From NCBI GenBank assembly GCA_023435225.1, contig JAEYRX010000021.1:1-31924 (forward strand): a stretch of 31,924 bases of DNA. The letters are read 5' to 3'. The notes beneath the pieces were generated by a model. The model did not search any database. It worked only from the letters and a program-made list of their open reading frames with translations, and had not been told where the DNA came from. The stretch comes from Bacillota bacterium (GTDB lineage Bacteria > Bacillota > UBA4882 > UBA8346). Of this stretch, positions 8,219 through 15,857 are shown in pieces (position 1 is the first letter of the stretch; each line of letters begins with the position of its first letter). A program made the position numbers and the translations under genes.

Positions 8219-9274
8219 TCAATTTATCTTTTCCAATTGTTCTTTCAAAGCTGCTAGTATTTGATCCTCCGGTACTTTTTTGATGACTTGTCCTTTTTGG
8301 AAGATTAGCGCTTCACCTTTGCCGCCGGCAACTCCCAGATCGGCTTCGCGGGCTTCCCCGGGGCCGTTAACTGCACATCCCATCACCGCAATTTTAATCG
8401 GCTTTTTAATCCCGGCAGCCAATTCTTCAACTTGGGCTGCCAATGCTTCCAAGTTAATCCGGCAACGGCCGCAAGTCGGGCAGGAGAGAACGGTTGCTCC
8501 AAATTGACGTATATTAAGGGCTTGTAATATTTCTTGCCCTACTGTTACTTCCTGAGCAGGATCCCCGGTAAGAGATACCCGCAAAGTATCTCCAAGTCCT
8601 TCCCACAATAGAACAGCCAAACCGGCTGCCGAACGAAGCGCTCCTTTAAACCAGGTTCCGGCTTCGGTAATGCCAATATGAAAGGGGTAATCACATTTAT
8701 CAGCCAACTTCCGGTAAGCATCAATGGTAACCGGTACTGAGGAAGCTTTTAAAGAAATTATAATATTTTGAAAATCAGCGTCTTCCAACAATCCAATATG
8801 ACGAAGCGCACTTGAAACCATTGCCTCGGAGATCCTACCGGTATATTTCTCCAGTAAATCCTTTTCCAGTGAACCGGCATTCACACCGATTCGGATTGGA
8901 ATATTCCGCTCTTTGGCTTTAGAGGCCAATAATTGGACCCGGTCTTTTCCACCAATATTCCCGGGATTAATCCTAAGTTTAGCGATTCCGGACTCGATTG
9001 CGGTTAAGGCCAACCGGTAATCAAAATGGATATCGGCCACTAAAGGCACAGTTGAATTCGTAACAAAATAAGCTAAATTATCGGCGGCTTCTGCATCAGG
9101 TACTGCTAACCGTATAATTTCGCAACCTGCAGCCGTAAGCCTAGATATTTGTTCGACAGTGGCGACTTTATCCCTAGTATCGGTATTGGTCATCGATTGG
9201 ATGGTAATAGGGCTATCTCCACCTATATATAAAGAACCAACCCGGACTTGCCGGGTCAAACGACGAGGATTCAT
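8219..9274 (-). CDS. ispG: 4-hydroxy-3-methylbut-2-enyl diphosphate synthase, flavodoxin/ferredoxin type
   Basis: Iron-sulfur enzyme converting methylerythritol cyclodiphosphate to HMBPP in the MEP isoprenoid pathway, cytoplasmic. From the ATG at 9274 (AAAGG about 7 nt upstream) it has 351 residues; an in-frame ATG at 9301 with a GGAG 12 nt away would add nine. The N-terminal TIM barrel shows GGDSPITIQSMTNTDT, ADIHFDYRLA and KLRINPGN. The C-terminal part carries the [4Fe-4S] ligands: C265 and C268 in CPTCGRC, C300 in MGCAVNGPGEA and E307. With dxr four genes upstream, two MEP steps are in this cluster. Confidence 0.96.
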   Translation of the reverse strand: MNPRRLTRQVRVGSLYIGGDSPITIQSMTNTDTRDKVATVEQISRLTAAGCEIIRLAVPDAEAADNLAYFVTNSTVPLVADIHFDYRLALTAIESGIAKLRINPGNIGGKDRVQLLASKAKERNIPIRIGVNAGSLEKDLLEKYTGRISEAMVSSALRHIGLLEDADFQNIIISLKASSVPVTIDAYRKLADKCDYPFHIGITEAGTWFKGALRSAAGLAVLLWEGLGDTLRVSLTGDPAQEVTVGQEILQALNIRQFGATVLSCPTCGRCRINLEALAAQVEELAAGIKKPIKIAVMGCAVNGPGEAREADLGVAGGKGEALIFQKGQVIKKVPEDQILAALKEQLEKIN

Positions 9275-9452
9275 AGTAAGACCTTTCAAAAATATTCTCA
9301 TAAGATTATATCACTCCAACCGGTAGAAGTTAAGGCTGGTTTAAAAATTTTATGATTAAATTTAAAACAAAAACCGCCAAAAATTCAGCGGTTATCCGGC
9401 TTTCGATATTGAATAAATGTCGGCCTCCAGATTCTTGTCTCCCGACTTCTGC

Positions 9453-10079
9453 TTATTTAGACCTTCTCCTATTGGTTCCCACCACCGGTTTATTGCGTTT
9501 CACTAATAGTACTTCCCGTTCTTCGTTGCTAGTAGAACGCTTTGAACCAGACTTTGGTTGACGCGCAGAAACCGGTCTGGCAGCAAACGTCTTTTTTGGC
9601 TCCGGTCGTCTCCCGCGGCCCGAATTGGTAATACTTCTATTTCGGGTTTCTCGGCCTCCGCCTTTGGCGGCGCATTCATCGCAGTAACCTTTGTTTTTAC
9701 GGACCTGAGCGGCTGCTTCCTTTCCGCAACGCCGGCAGAAATCTCCTAAAGCAGAGGCACATTGATAACAAAGACCGGTTTTCCTCACATATTGCGGATC
9801 GGGTTTGCCGCAAGCGCTGCAAACACATTCATTACAATATCCATTATGTTCCTGAAGCTCTACCGGAGCTACCTTCCCACAACCACGACAGCTGTTAATC
9901 CCATCTTTCTTAGCTTCATATTCCTTAATACAAAACTCACAGAGGTTTAAAGACTTTAAAATTCTAGCATGTTGGACGGTATTTCCGCATTTGGAACAGA
10001 ACCGTTCCCCTTGTCTTCCTTTACTGCGGCCCTCACGACTAGGGTCAGCCCATTTTTTTTTGGGTCGTTGTAACGGCAT
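9453..10079 (-). CDS. Uncharacterised protein with four tandem zinc ribbons and a basic tail
   Basis: 208 residues from an ATG with AGGAGG upstream. That site lies inside the last codons of rseP, whose TAA is only 2 nt away, so translation is probably coupled. Sixteen cysteines form four CxxC...CxxC units: C28/31-C47/50, C64/67-C82/85, C87/90-C104/107 and C115/118-C133/136. The head (PLQRPKKKW) and the tail after residue 140 are low-complexity and rich in Arg, Lys and Ser. There is no signal peptide or membrane segment. Zinc binding is a safe reading of the motifs; binding of RNA, DNA or ribosomes is an inference from the charge. I do not recognise a named family, and this gene is not in the classical cluster of Bacillus. 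Confidence 0.8.
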   Translation of the reverse strand: MPLQRPKKKWADPSREGRSKGRQGERFCSKCGNTVQHARILKSLNLCEFCIKEYEAKKDGINSCRGCGKVAPVELQEHNGYCNECVCSACGKPDPQYVRKTGLCYQCASALGDFCRRCGKEAAAQVRKNKGYCDECAAKGGGRETRNRSITNSGRGRRPEPKKTFAARPVSARQPKSGSKRSTSNEEREVLLVKRNKPVVGTNRRRSK

Positions 10080-10081
10080 AA

Positions 10082-11170
10082 TTATCCTCCTAAAAGCCTT
10101 TTCAATAAACGGGCCATATCACCATAAATTATCCATATGGTAGCTGTAAAAAGCGCAATTAATCCAATGGTATATGCAGCAGCTTTTTGTTCAGCCGAGA
10201 ACTCCCGTCTGAAGATTCGTTCCAAGATTAAAATTACTATCCACCCACCATCCAATATAGGTAACGGTATCGGCAGCATATTGAATAAAAACAAAGAGAT
10301 ACCAATACTCCCGGCAAAAAATAATAAATTGAAAAGGAAAAATTTAAAGGGCAGACTCATAGTTTGATCAATCATATCAACCATTCCTACCGGTCCTACC
10401 AAACCACCTTTAAGTTTTCCCCTAAATATCAATACTAACATTTTTATGGTATTACCCGGAAACTCCATCGTCATCTTAAAAGCTTTTGACCAAGAGGCTG
10501 TTTCAAACTTGGGAACTATCCCCATAACCACTCCGATCATATAACTTTTGCTCTCTTGATTATAATATGGTGTAATCTCTTTAACGATAAGTTCGCCGTT
10601 CCGGGAGATTGTCACTTCCAAAGGACGGCCTTGTGATTGTTGAACGGATTTTGAAACATCAGAAGTATTTTCGATTTTTTGATTATTGATAGAAACTAAC
10701 TTATCACCACGCTGCAATCCGGCTTCCAGCGCCGGCGATTTGGGAGCAAACTTATCAATATTGATAGACTCAATCCCAGTGGGCAGTCCGATAACGATAA
10801 AAGTAAAAAAGATAATAATTAGAGCGGCGAATAGATTCAATACAGAGCCTGCCGCTAAAATAATAATCTTTTTCCAGAGGCCCAGATTAAAAAATAAATG
10901 TTCCGGATTGGTCTCCGGATCTTTGGTTTCTCCTTCCAAAGCCATATCCATTCCGGCAATTTTACAGAAACCGCCGAATAAAATCCATCGTAACGAGTAC
11001 TGAACCCCTTTCCGAGTGAATTTCCCGATTAAAGGTCCAAAACCTACTGAAAATTCATAAACGGTCACTCCAAAAGCCCTAGCTGAGATAAAATGACCGA
11101 ACTCATGAATTACTACAGTTATACTTAACAGCAAAACTGTCAACCAAATCGAGTTAAAGTTAAAACCCAC
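10082..11170 (-). CDS. rseP: Site-2 intramembrane zinc protease RseP/RasP
   Basis: Membrane metalloprotease that cuts transmembrane segments such as anti-sigma factors and leftover signal peptides; 362 residues. It starts with GTG at 11170 after a GGGGGGAG site. The first helix carries the catalytic HEFGH (H22, E23, H26); a PDZ domain spans about 120-210 (GLQRGDKLVSINNQ); the C-terminal helices carry the third zinc ligand region in NMLPIPLPILDGGW. The length is near that of Bacillus RasP. The position between dxr and proS is conserved in Firmicutes. Its 3' end overlaps the ribosome binding site of the zinc-ribbon gene. Confidence 0.95.
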   Translation of the reverse strand: MGFNFNSIWLTVLLLSITVVIHEFGHFISARAFGVTVYEFSVGFGPLIGKFTRKGVQYSLRWILFGGFCKIAGMDMALEGETKDPETNPEHLFFNLGLWKKIIILAAGSVLNLFAALIIIFFTFIVIGLPTGIESINIDKFAPKSPALEAGLQRGDKLVSINNQKIENTSDVSKSVQQSQGRPLEVTISRNGELIVKEITPYYNQESKSYMIGVVMGIVPKFETASWSKAFKMTMEFPGNTIKMLVLIFRGKLKGGLVGPVGMVDMIDQTMSLPFKFFLFNLLFFAGSIGISLFLFNMLPIPLPILDGGWIVILILERIFRREFSAEQKAAAYTIGLIALFTATIWIIYGDMARLLKRLLGG

Positions 11171-11189
11171 AGTTCTCCCCCCTGTTTTC

Positions 11190-11240
11190 GTTCATTGGTT
11201 ATTAGTTATTAGTTCATTGTTATATTGGTTATTTATCCAT
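11190..11240. repeat. Heptamer array, GTTATTA type
   Basis: Tandem 7-nt units (GTTATTA twice, GTTCATT, GTTATAT and others) just upstream of the rseP ribosome binding site. Confidence 0.75.
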
Positions 11241-11278
11241 TATCTTGTTCATGAGTAATGATTCTAAAAATCAAGAAT

Positions 11279-11388
11279 ATCTAAAAGCGACCCTATCCCT
11301 TAAAGGGTATAAGCTGGGCGTTGCTGACTAAACAATTGACGACGGAGGATGGTGGTTACCCTTTTAAAGGGCAAGGGATCTGGTTTGT
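11279..11388. repeat. Two facing dispersed palindromic repeats
   Basis: The left copy (11279-11308) shares its 30 nt exactly with 18433-18462 and has a central CCCTTAAAGGG. The right copy (about 11343-11388) is in the opposite sense, has a central CCCTTTTAAAGGG and shares GGAGGATGGTGGTTA and a CTGGTTT end with the inverse of the copy at 8027-8069. The spacer between them (TAAGCTGGGCG...) is unique. Together they occupy the dxr-rseP spacer. Confidence 0.7.
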
Positions 11389-11404
11389 AATTTCGATTAT
11401 CTAA

Positions 11405-11440
11405 ACAATTGTCAATTCTCAATTGCCAATTTCAATTATC
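11405..11440. repeat. Heptamer array at the 3' end of dxr
   Basis: Units of the TCAATTG/TCAATTC type run from the spacer into the last codons of dxr: the final Gly-Asn-stop is encoded by repeat sequence and the AATTGA of the unit supplies the TGA stop. Confidence 0.7.
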
Positions 11441-12585
11441 TTTTTTGCTCTTTCCCTCGCCCATTGATCAACTGAAAAGATCTCGTCCAGCGTGGGGTTT
11501 GTTTTTAAACTATCTTTTTGATGGTACCCCATTAATTCGGAAACAATACGGATGATACCGGTAAATTTGATCTTGCCGGCTAAGAATGCCCGGACTGCTT
11601 CTTCATTGGCCGCATTGAAAACTACCGGCATAGTACCGCCGGTTCGTCCGGCCTGGTAAGCCAAGTCTACAGCCGGGAATAGTCCCGGATTTACCGGTTC
11701 AAAATTAAGCTGAGCTCCTTGTAACAAATCCAGCTTAGGAAGGTTATTAGCTACCCGTTCCGGATATACCAATGCGATATGAATCGGTAATCTCATATCA
11801 CAAAGACCTAGTTGGGCAATGATTGAACCATCGACTAACTCTATCATGGAATGAATAATACTTTCGGGATGAATAACCACCGAAATCCGGTCAAACGGCA
11901 TTTCAAACAACCAATGGGCTTCAATAACCTCCAACCCTTTATTAAACATTGTAGCCGAATCAATGGTGATCTTACCGCCCATTTTCCAATTTGGATGATT
12001 TAGAGCCTGTTCCAGAGTTACCTTCTCCAAATTTTCCGGACGGTATCCACGAAAAGGACCGCCGGATGCAGTTAAAATTAACCTACCTACCTGATCCGGC
12101 TCCCGTCCCTCTAGACATTGAAAAATAGCGCTATGTTCACTATCCACCGGAATTATTTTTACTCCATACTTTTTAGCAGCCGGAATAATAATAGAACCGG
12201 CGGCAACCAAAGTCTCTTTATTGGCCAAGGCGATATCTTTCCCGGCAGAGATAGCGGCTAAAGTAGGCCTAATGCCGACCGAACCGACTACTGCAGTAAG
12301 TACCATATCAACTTCAGGGATAGTGGCTATGTCCGTTAATCCATTCACACCTGCTACTACCGTAACTGCATAATCGGCTAACAATGATTTCGCTTCCGAA
12401 TAAAGCCTTTCATCACCAACAGCCACATATTTGGGTCTAAAGGTTTTAACCTGTTCGGCCAGTAGTTTTAAATTTGTCCCGGCACTTAAAGCCTCCACCG
12501 TAAAACACTCCGGGAATTGCCGGACCACATCCAAAGTTTGACACCCAATCGATCCGGTTGAACCTAAAATAGCAAGTCTTTTCAA
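11419..12585 (-). CDS. dxr: 1-deoxy-D-xylulose 5-phosphate reductoisomerase
   Basis: NADPH-dependent first committed enzyme of the MEP pathway, cytoplasmic, 388-389 residues. I place the start at TTG 12585: this gives the family's usual (M)KRLAILGSTGSIG beginning, and GGCGGTG lies 7 nt upstream. The in-frame GTG at 12591 abuts that site and is too close. Motifs: GSTGSIG for NADPH, ANKETLVAAG, PVDSEHSAIFQ (metal and substrate), SGGPFRGY, NHPNWKMGGKITIDSATMFNK and HPESIIHSM. Full length. The last codons lie in a heptamer array. It is the usual neighbour of rseP and cdsA, here separated from cdsA by a permease gene. Confidence 0.96.
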   Translation of the reverse strand: MKRLAILGSTGSIGCQTLDVVRQFPECFTVEALSAGTNLKLLAEQVKTFRPKYVAVGDERLYSEAKSLLADYAVTVVAGVNGLTDIATIPEVDMVLTAVVGSVGIRPTLAAISAGKDIALANKETLVAAGSIIIPAAKKYGVKIIPVDSEHSAIFQCLEGREPDQVGRLILTASGGPFRGYRPENLEKVTLEQALNHPNWKMGGKITIDSATMFNKGLEVIEAHWLFEMPFDRISVVIHPESIIHSMIELVDGSIIAQLGLCDMRLPIHIALVYPERVANNLPKLDLLQGAQLNFEPVNPGLFPAVDLAYQAGRTGGTMPVVFNAANEEAVRAFLAGKIKFTGIIRIVSELMGYHQKDSLKTNPTLDEIFSVDQWARERAKKIIEIGN

Positions 12586-12598
12586 AATCACACCGCCG

Positions 12599-12664
12599 GA
12601 ATTAGTTATTAATTCAGTTCATTAGTTCATTTGTTATTAGTTATTCGTTACTAGTTATTAGTCA
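12599..12664. repeat. Heptamer array, GTTATTA type
   Basis: About eight degenerate 7-nt units (GTTATTA, GTTCATT, GTTACTA) immediately upstream of the dxr ribosome binding site. This is the longest such array in the window. Confidence 0.8.
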
Positions 12665-12787
12665 AAAATCACCGAAGGTAAGTTCTGGGTTACCTATTTA
12701 TATAATATAAATTCGGCTATTTCAGGCTTTTGGGACATTATGCATATTGAAATCAATTAATCTTATAAAATCTGAAATCCGAAATTC

Positions 12788-12811
12788 AATGATTCTCAAT
12801 TCTCAATTCTC
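12788..12811. repeat. Heptamer array at the 3' end of the AI-2E gene
   Basis: Three exact copies of CTCAATT (period 7) continue into the coding end of the permease gene. The last residues Ile-Glu-Asn and the TGA stop are made of repeat sequence. Confidence 0.8.
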
Positions 12812-13828
12812 AATTGAATATAGTACCCGGTAAAATGAACGTAAAGTAATAATTAAAAGCGGGCCTAAAAAAATCCCGGCAAAGCCGAAAAAATGTAAAC
12901 CAAGGTAGACTACAAAAACACTCAAGATCGGGTGCAGATTTAAGTTTTCACCAATTAGCTTGAATTCGATAATTTGTCTTAAGAATAATAATAAAAAATA
13001 AGCAATAACCAGGCATAAGGCTTGATTATATTCTTTAAACAAAAGACTGATTATTACTGATGGAATATATATTAGACCGGGTCCAATTACCGGTATAAAA
13101 TCAAAAATTCCCGTTAAGAAACCATAAGCAAAAGCTCCAGGAGTACCAAGTAATGAAAAGACCAATGTAGTTATGATTGTGGTAATACAAGCTAGAGTGC
13201 TTTCAACCCGGATAAAAACAGCTACTGAAGACATAACCTCCTCTTTGATTTCAACAATTGCTATTTGCCAATTTTTTGGGAACATTTGGTAAAATACTTT
13301 GGAAATATTTTTCTTATCACGGCTGAAAAAATAAGCGGTTATTCCACCCAACCCAATAGCAAACAGCACTTGAGGGAAATGAGGCAGGAAATTTATTACT
13401 CCCAATATAATTGAACGAAAAACCTGGTTGACGGTTTCAGCCGGAAAAATAAAATTTCTAACTGAGTGTTCATGTAAAGGATAATACTTTGATAAATAAT
13501 CCAACCATCCCTGAATAAATAAGAATATTCGGTTGACCAACTCCGGCACCCGGGGAATAAGACGTTGCATTTCCTGATAAAAAGCTATCAACGATAATCC
13601 GGTAATAGTTAGGACAAGTAACACCAGGGTGGTCAAAATAAATATTACCGCCGGTTTTCGGTCTATTTTATAACCTGTATCCAACTTTTTTACTAATGGC
13701 TCAATTAAACTGGCAAAAACAATTCCTAATAAAAAAGGCGCCATCAACAGGAAAAAGTATCTAATAATTAGCATCAGGCCCAATCCAACCGCTAAAACCC
13801 ATAATAATACCTTGAGTTCCTTGGTCAC
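12803..13828 (-). CDS. AI-2E family membrane permease, YtvI-like
   Basis: 341 residues with about seven to eight hydrophobic segments, including paired N-terminal helices (about 7-25, 28-45), one at about 61-85, a soluble middle part (about 90-160) and a C-terminal membrane bundle with FIPVIGPGLIYIPSVI, a signature of the AI-2E / UPF0118 family. The closest well-known Firmicute relative is YtvI, linked to sporulation; other members export small organics or Na+. The start is GTG at 13828 with GGTGTGATG about 5 nt upstream; the overlapping ATG runs into a stop. Substrate unknown. Its place between cdsA and dxr is unusual for this cluster, and it may simply have been inserted. The 3' end merges with a heptamer array. 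Confidence 0.85.
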   Translation of the reverse strand: MTKELKVLLWVLAVGLGLMLIIRYFFLLMAPFLLGIVFASLIEPLVKKLDTGYKIDRKPAVIFILTTLVLLVLTITGLSLIAFYQEMQRLIPRVPELVNRIFLFIQGWLDYLSKYYPLHEHSVRNFIFPAETVNQVFRSIILGVINFLPHFPQVLFAIGLGGITAYFFSRDKKNISKVFYQMFPKNWQIAIVEIKEEVMSSVAVFIRVESTLACITTIITTLVFSLLGTPGAFAYGFLTGIFDFIPVIGPGLIYIPSVIISLLFKEYNQALCLVIAYFLLLFLRQIIEFKLIGENLNLHPILSVFVVYLGLHFFGFAGIFLGPLLIITLRSFYRVLYSIEN

Positions 13829-13942
13829 CTTTTCATCACACCATCGCGAAATTCAAGTATTCAAGAGACAGTACCCAGAAGAATTTAAGCAAACGCTTCG
13901 TACCTAAAAAAATAATAAATAGGCCAAATAATATTGCTTGAA

Positions 13943-13990
13943 ATGCTGACTCCTGGCTCCTATTCTCCTTATTCCCGTACTTCAGACTCC
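13943..13990. repeat. Short GACTCCTG-type repeat stretch
   Basis: Loosely repeated CTCCTG/CTCCTA units with a period near 7 (CTGACTCCTGGCTCCTATTC...ACTCCTG) between the end of cdsA and the AI-2E gene. It is a third sequence type of the same heptamer class; the remaining 13829-13942 shows nothing I recognise. Confidence 0.5.
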
Positions 13991-13995
13991 TGTTT

Positions 13996-14835
13996 TCAAA
14001 AGTGAGGCACTATATATATTATCACATAATAAACCATCGGCGCTGATAAAAGCAGACTATCGAATCTATCCAGCAATCCTCCGTGTCCCGGTAAAAATGA
14101 CCCGGAGTCTTTTACTCCGGCGTTTCGTTTGATAATTGACTCAATTAGATCGCCGAATTGACCGGTTATTACTACTAATACGCTTAATACTACCAACAAC
14201 CATAAGGGCCGATGGAATGCCAGCCCCAGAATTATTGAAGCCAATATCCCACCGAATAATCCACCAATAGATCCTTCTACGCTTTTCTTAGGACTAATCC
14301 TCGGTGAAAGTTTATGTTTTCCAAAGTTCACCCCGATAAAGTAGGCGAAAGTATCGTTTGCCCAGGTAACTAAGAAGGTGAACAATACATAAAACAAGCC
14401 GTCCTGCCCGGGAATAAACCTTAACATTAAGATATATGCAAACATAAACCCGATATAGACCGTTCCGAACAAATTAATTGCCGCATTGGCCAGGCCTTGT
14501 TCCGGATCACCTCTCAGCAATTCATTAATTAATGAAATAAAAAAAACCGAAGCCAACATGATGGTTAGAATTCGTTCGCAGATCCGTAACGATTCGCCGC
14601 GTTCCAAACCGTAATTATAAGCGGTAATATGTACTAAAGCTAATAAAAACAAAGACATAAACATCATAACTTCAGTTTGAGGCCGGAAATTCTGTTTCTT
14701 GATTAACTGACTAAATTCCAATACTCCCAAAACAACTAAAAGACCAATGGTTAAGGTAAACCAAATTCCTCCGGCCCAGATAACTGCTAAGATTAAAACA
14801 GCCCCTAACAATCCCCAAACAATTCTTTTAATCAT
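13996..14835 (-). CDS. cdsA: Phosphatidate cytidylyltransferase (CDP-diglyceride synthase)
   Basis: Membrane enzyme making CDP-diacylglycerol from CTP and phosphatidate, the branch point of phospholipid synthesis; 279 residues with about eight membrane helices. The family signature is complete near the C-terminus: SIIKRNAGVKDSG followed by LPGHGGLLDRFDS, with the metal-binding Asp residues and HGG. The ATG at 14835 overlaps the uppS stop by ATGA, and GGAGGG lies about 11 nt upstream inside uppS, so the two are translationally coupled. Confidence 0.95.
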   Translation of the reverse strand: MIKRIVWGLLGAVLILAVIWAGGIWFTLTIGLLVVLGVLEFSQLIKKQNFRPQTEVMMFMSLFLLALVHITAYNYGLERGESLRICERILTIMLASVFFISLINELLRGDPEQGLANAAINLFGTVYIGFMFAYILMLRFIPGQDGLFYVLFTFLVTWANDTFAYFIGVNFGKHKLSPRISPKKSVEGSIGGLFGGILASIILGLAFHRPLWLLVVLSVLVVITGQFGDLIESIIKRNAGVKDSGSFLPGHGGLLDRFDSLLLSAPMVYYVIIYIVPHF

Positions 14836-15611
14836 TTTGCAGCTTTACCCTCCTTGACCCGGCCGAAACGTCTTTCCCGTTGGCTAAAGAAATAAAAAGC
14901 TTTAAGTATATCCTCTTTTCCAAAATCCGGCCAGTAATGATCGGAAAAGTATAATTCGGTATAGGCCATTTGCCAAATTAGGAAGTTGCTAATTCGATGT
15001 TCGCCACCAGGCCTAATCAATAAATCAGGATCTGGTTCTCCGGCTGTGAACAAATGGGCGGCAAATACCTCATCGGTTACATCCTCCGGATTGAGTCCTT
15101 CTTTTTGAATAGCTCGTCCAATCCCTTTAACCGCCGCAATGATTTCCGTACGACCCCCATAATTAAGAGCAATGTTTAAAGTTAAAGCCTGATTATTGGC
15201 TGTTAACCGTTCACTTTGGTCCATCAAGGCAACCAACGTGTGGCTTAAATTTTGCTTCAGTCCAATAAACCTTATCTTTACATTTTGTTGATGAATCTTT
15301 TCAACCTCGGTTTGCATGGTTTTTTCAAAAAGATCCATTAAAAAACTTACTTCCTCATTGGGACGATGCCAATTTTCCGTAGAAAAAGCATATAATGTGA
15401 GATACTTAACGCCGTTTTCCAGACAGACTGCGACCGCATCACGTACCCGTTCCATTCCGGCCCTGTGTCCGGCCGAGCGCGGTAATCCGCGTTGTTTAGC
15501 CCAACGACCGTTACCATCCATGATAATGGCTACATGTACAGGTTTTGTTTCCAAAGGTTTTTTAAATTTCAGGAAATCATGATACCAACTTTTAAAATCA
15601 AAATTCCTCAT
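14832..15611 (-). CDS. uppS: Isoprenyl transferase (undecaprenyl diphosphate synthase)
   Basis: Cis-prenyltransferase making undecaprenyl diphosphate, the lipid carrier for peptidoglycan; 259 residues. IIMDGNGRWAKQRG carries the catalytic Asp32; further motifs are GHRAGMERV, YLTLYAFSTENWHRP, LNIALNYGGR and DLLIRPGGEHRISNFL followed by YTELYFSD. The ATG at 15611 fits the family length, but no Shine-Dalgarno sequence precedes it: a repeat-like element begins 13 nt upstream and appears to have replaced the leader. Supplied with substrate by the MEP genes of the same cluster. Confidence 0.96.
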   Translation of the reverse strand: MRNFDFKSWYHDFLKFKKPLETKPVHVAIIMDGNGRWAKQRGLPRSAGHRAGMERVRDAVAVCLENGVKYLTLYAFSTENWHRPNEEVSFLMDLFEKTMQTEVEKIHQQNVKIRFIGLKQNLSHTLVALMDQSERLTANNQALTLNIALNYGGRTEIIAAVKGIGRAIQKEGLNPEDVTDEVFAAHLFTAGEPDPDLLIRPGGEHRISNFLIWQMAYTELYFSDHYWPDFGKEDILKAFYFFSQRERRFGRVKEGKAAK

Positions 15612-15623
15612 ATTATTAAAGAA

Positions 15624-15843
15624 GGGGTTGTTGCAAATGAAAATAAATGAAGGCCCTCATCTCTACCAGGCCCTAAAAGGACCCGGTTAGGTTAAAAAAT
15701 TGTTCTCAAGCCCATAAATGGGCTGGGTAATACTTCGAAGTTTTGACCGAGCCCCGTAAGGGGTTTAGAATGTGTATTATAACTAGCCCTGCCGTTTAGG
15801 GCAGGGTGGACAGAACATTCAAAAAACATTCAGCAACAGCCCC
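15624..15843. mobile_element. MITE-like non-coding element between frr and uppS
   Basis: About 220 bp with imperfect terminal inverted repeats: GGGGTTGTTGCAAATG at the left (15624-15639) and, reading inward from the right end at 15843, GGGGCTGTTGCTGAATG. Such GGGG(C/T)TGTTGC ends are typical of several DNA-transposon IS families. The interior has no open frame but carries short palindromes: GCCCATAAATGGGC (about 15710-15723), CCCCGTAAGGGG and GCCCTGCCGTTTAGGGCAGGG (near 15785-15805). I could not identify a target duplication. Either a non-autonomous transposon or an intergenic repeat. Confidence 0.6.
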
Positions 15844-15857
15844 TTGGAAGTAAATCC

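Noticed and set aside
12586..12591. GTG at 12591 as the dxr start
   Set aside because: It abuts the only Shine-Dalgarno-like sequence; the TTG two codons on has the right spacing and the family's usual N-terminus.
12599..12664. CRISPR-like short tandem repeat
   Set aside because: The period is 7 nt with no spacers, and no cas gene is near.
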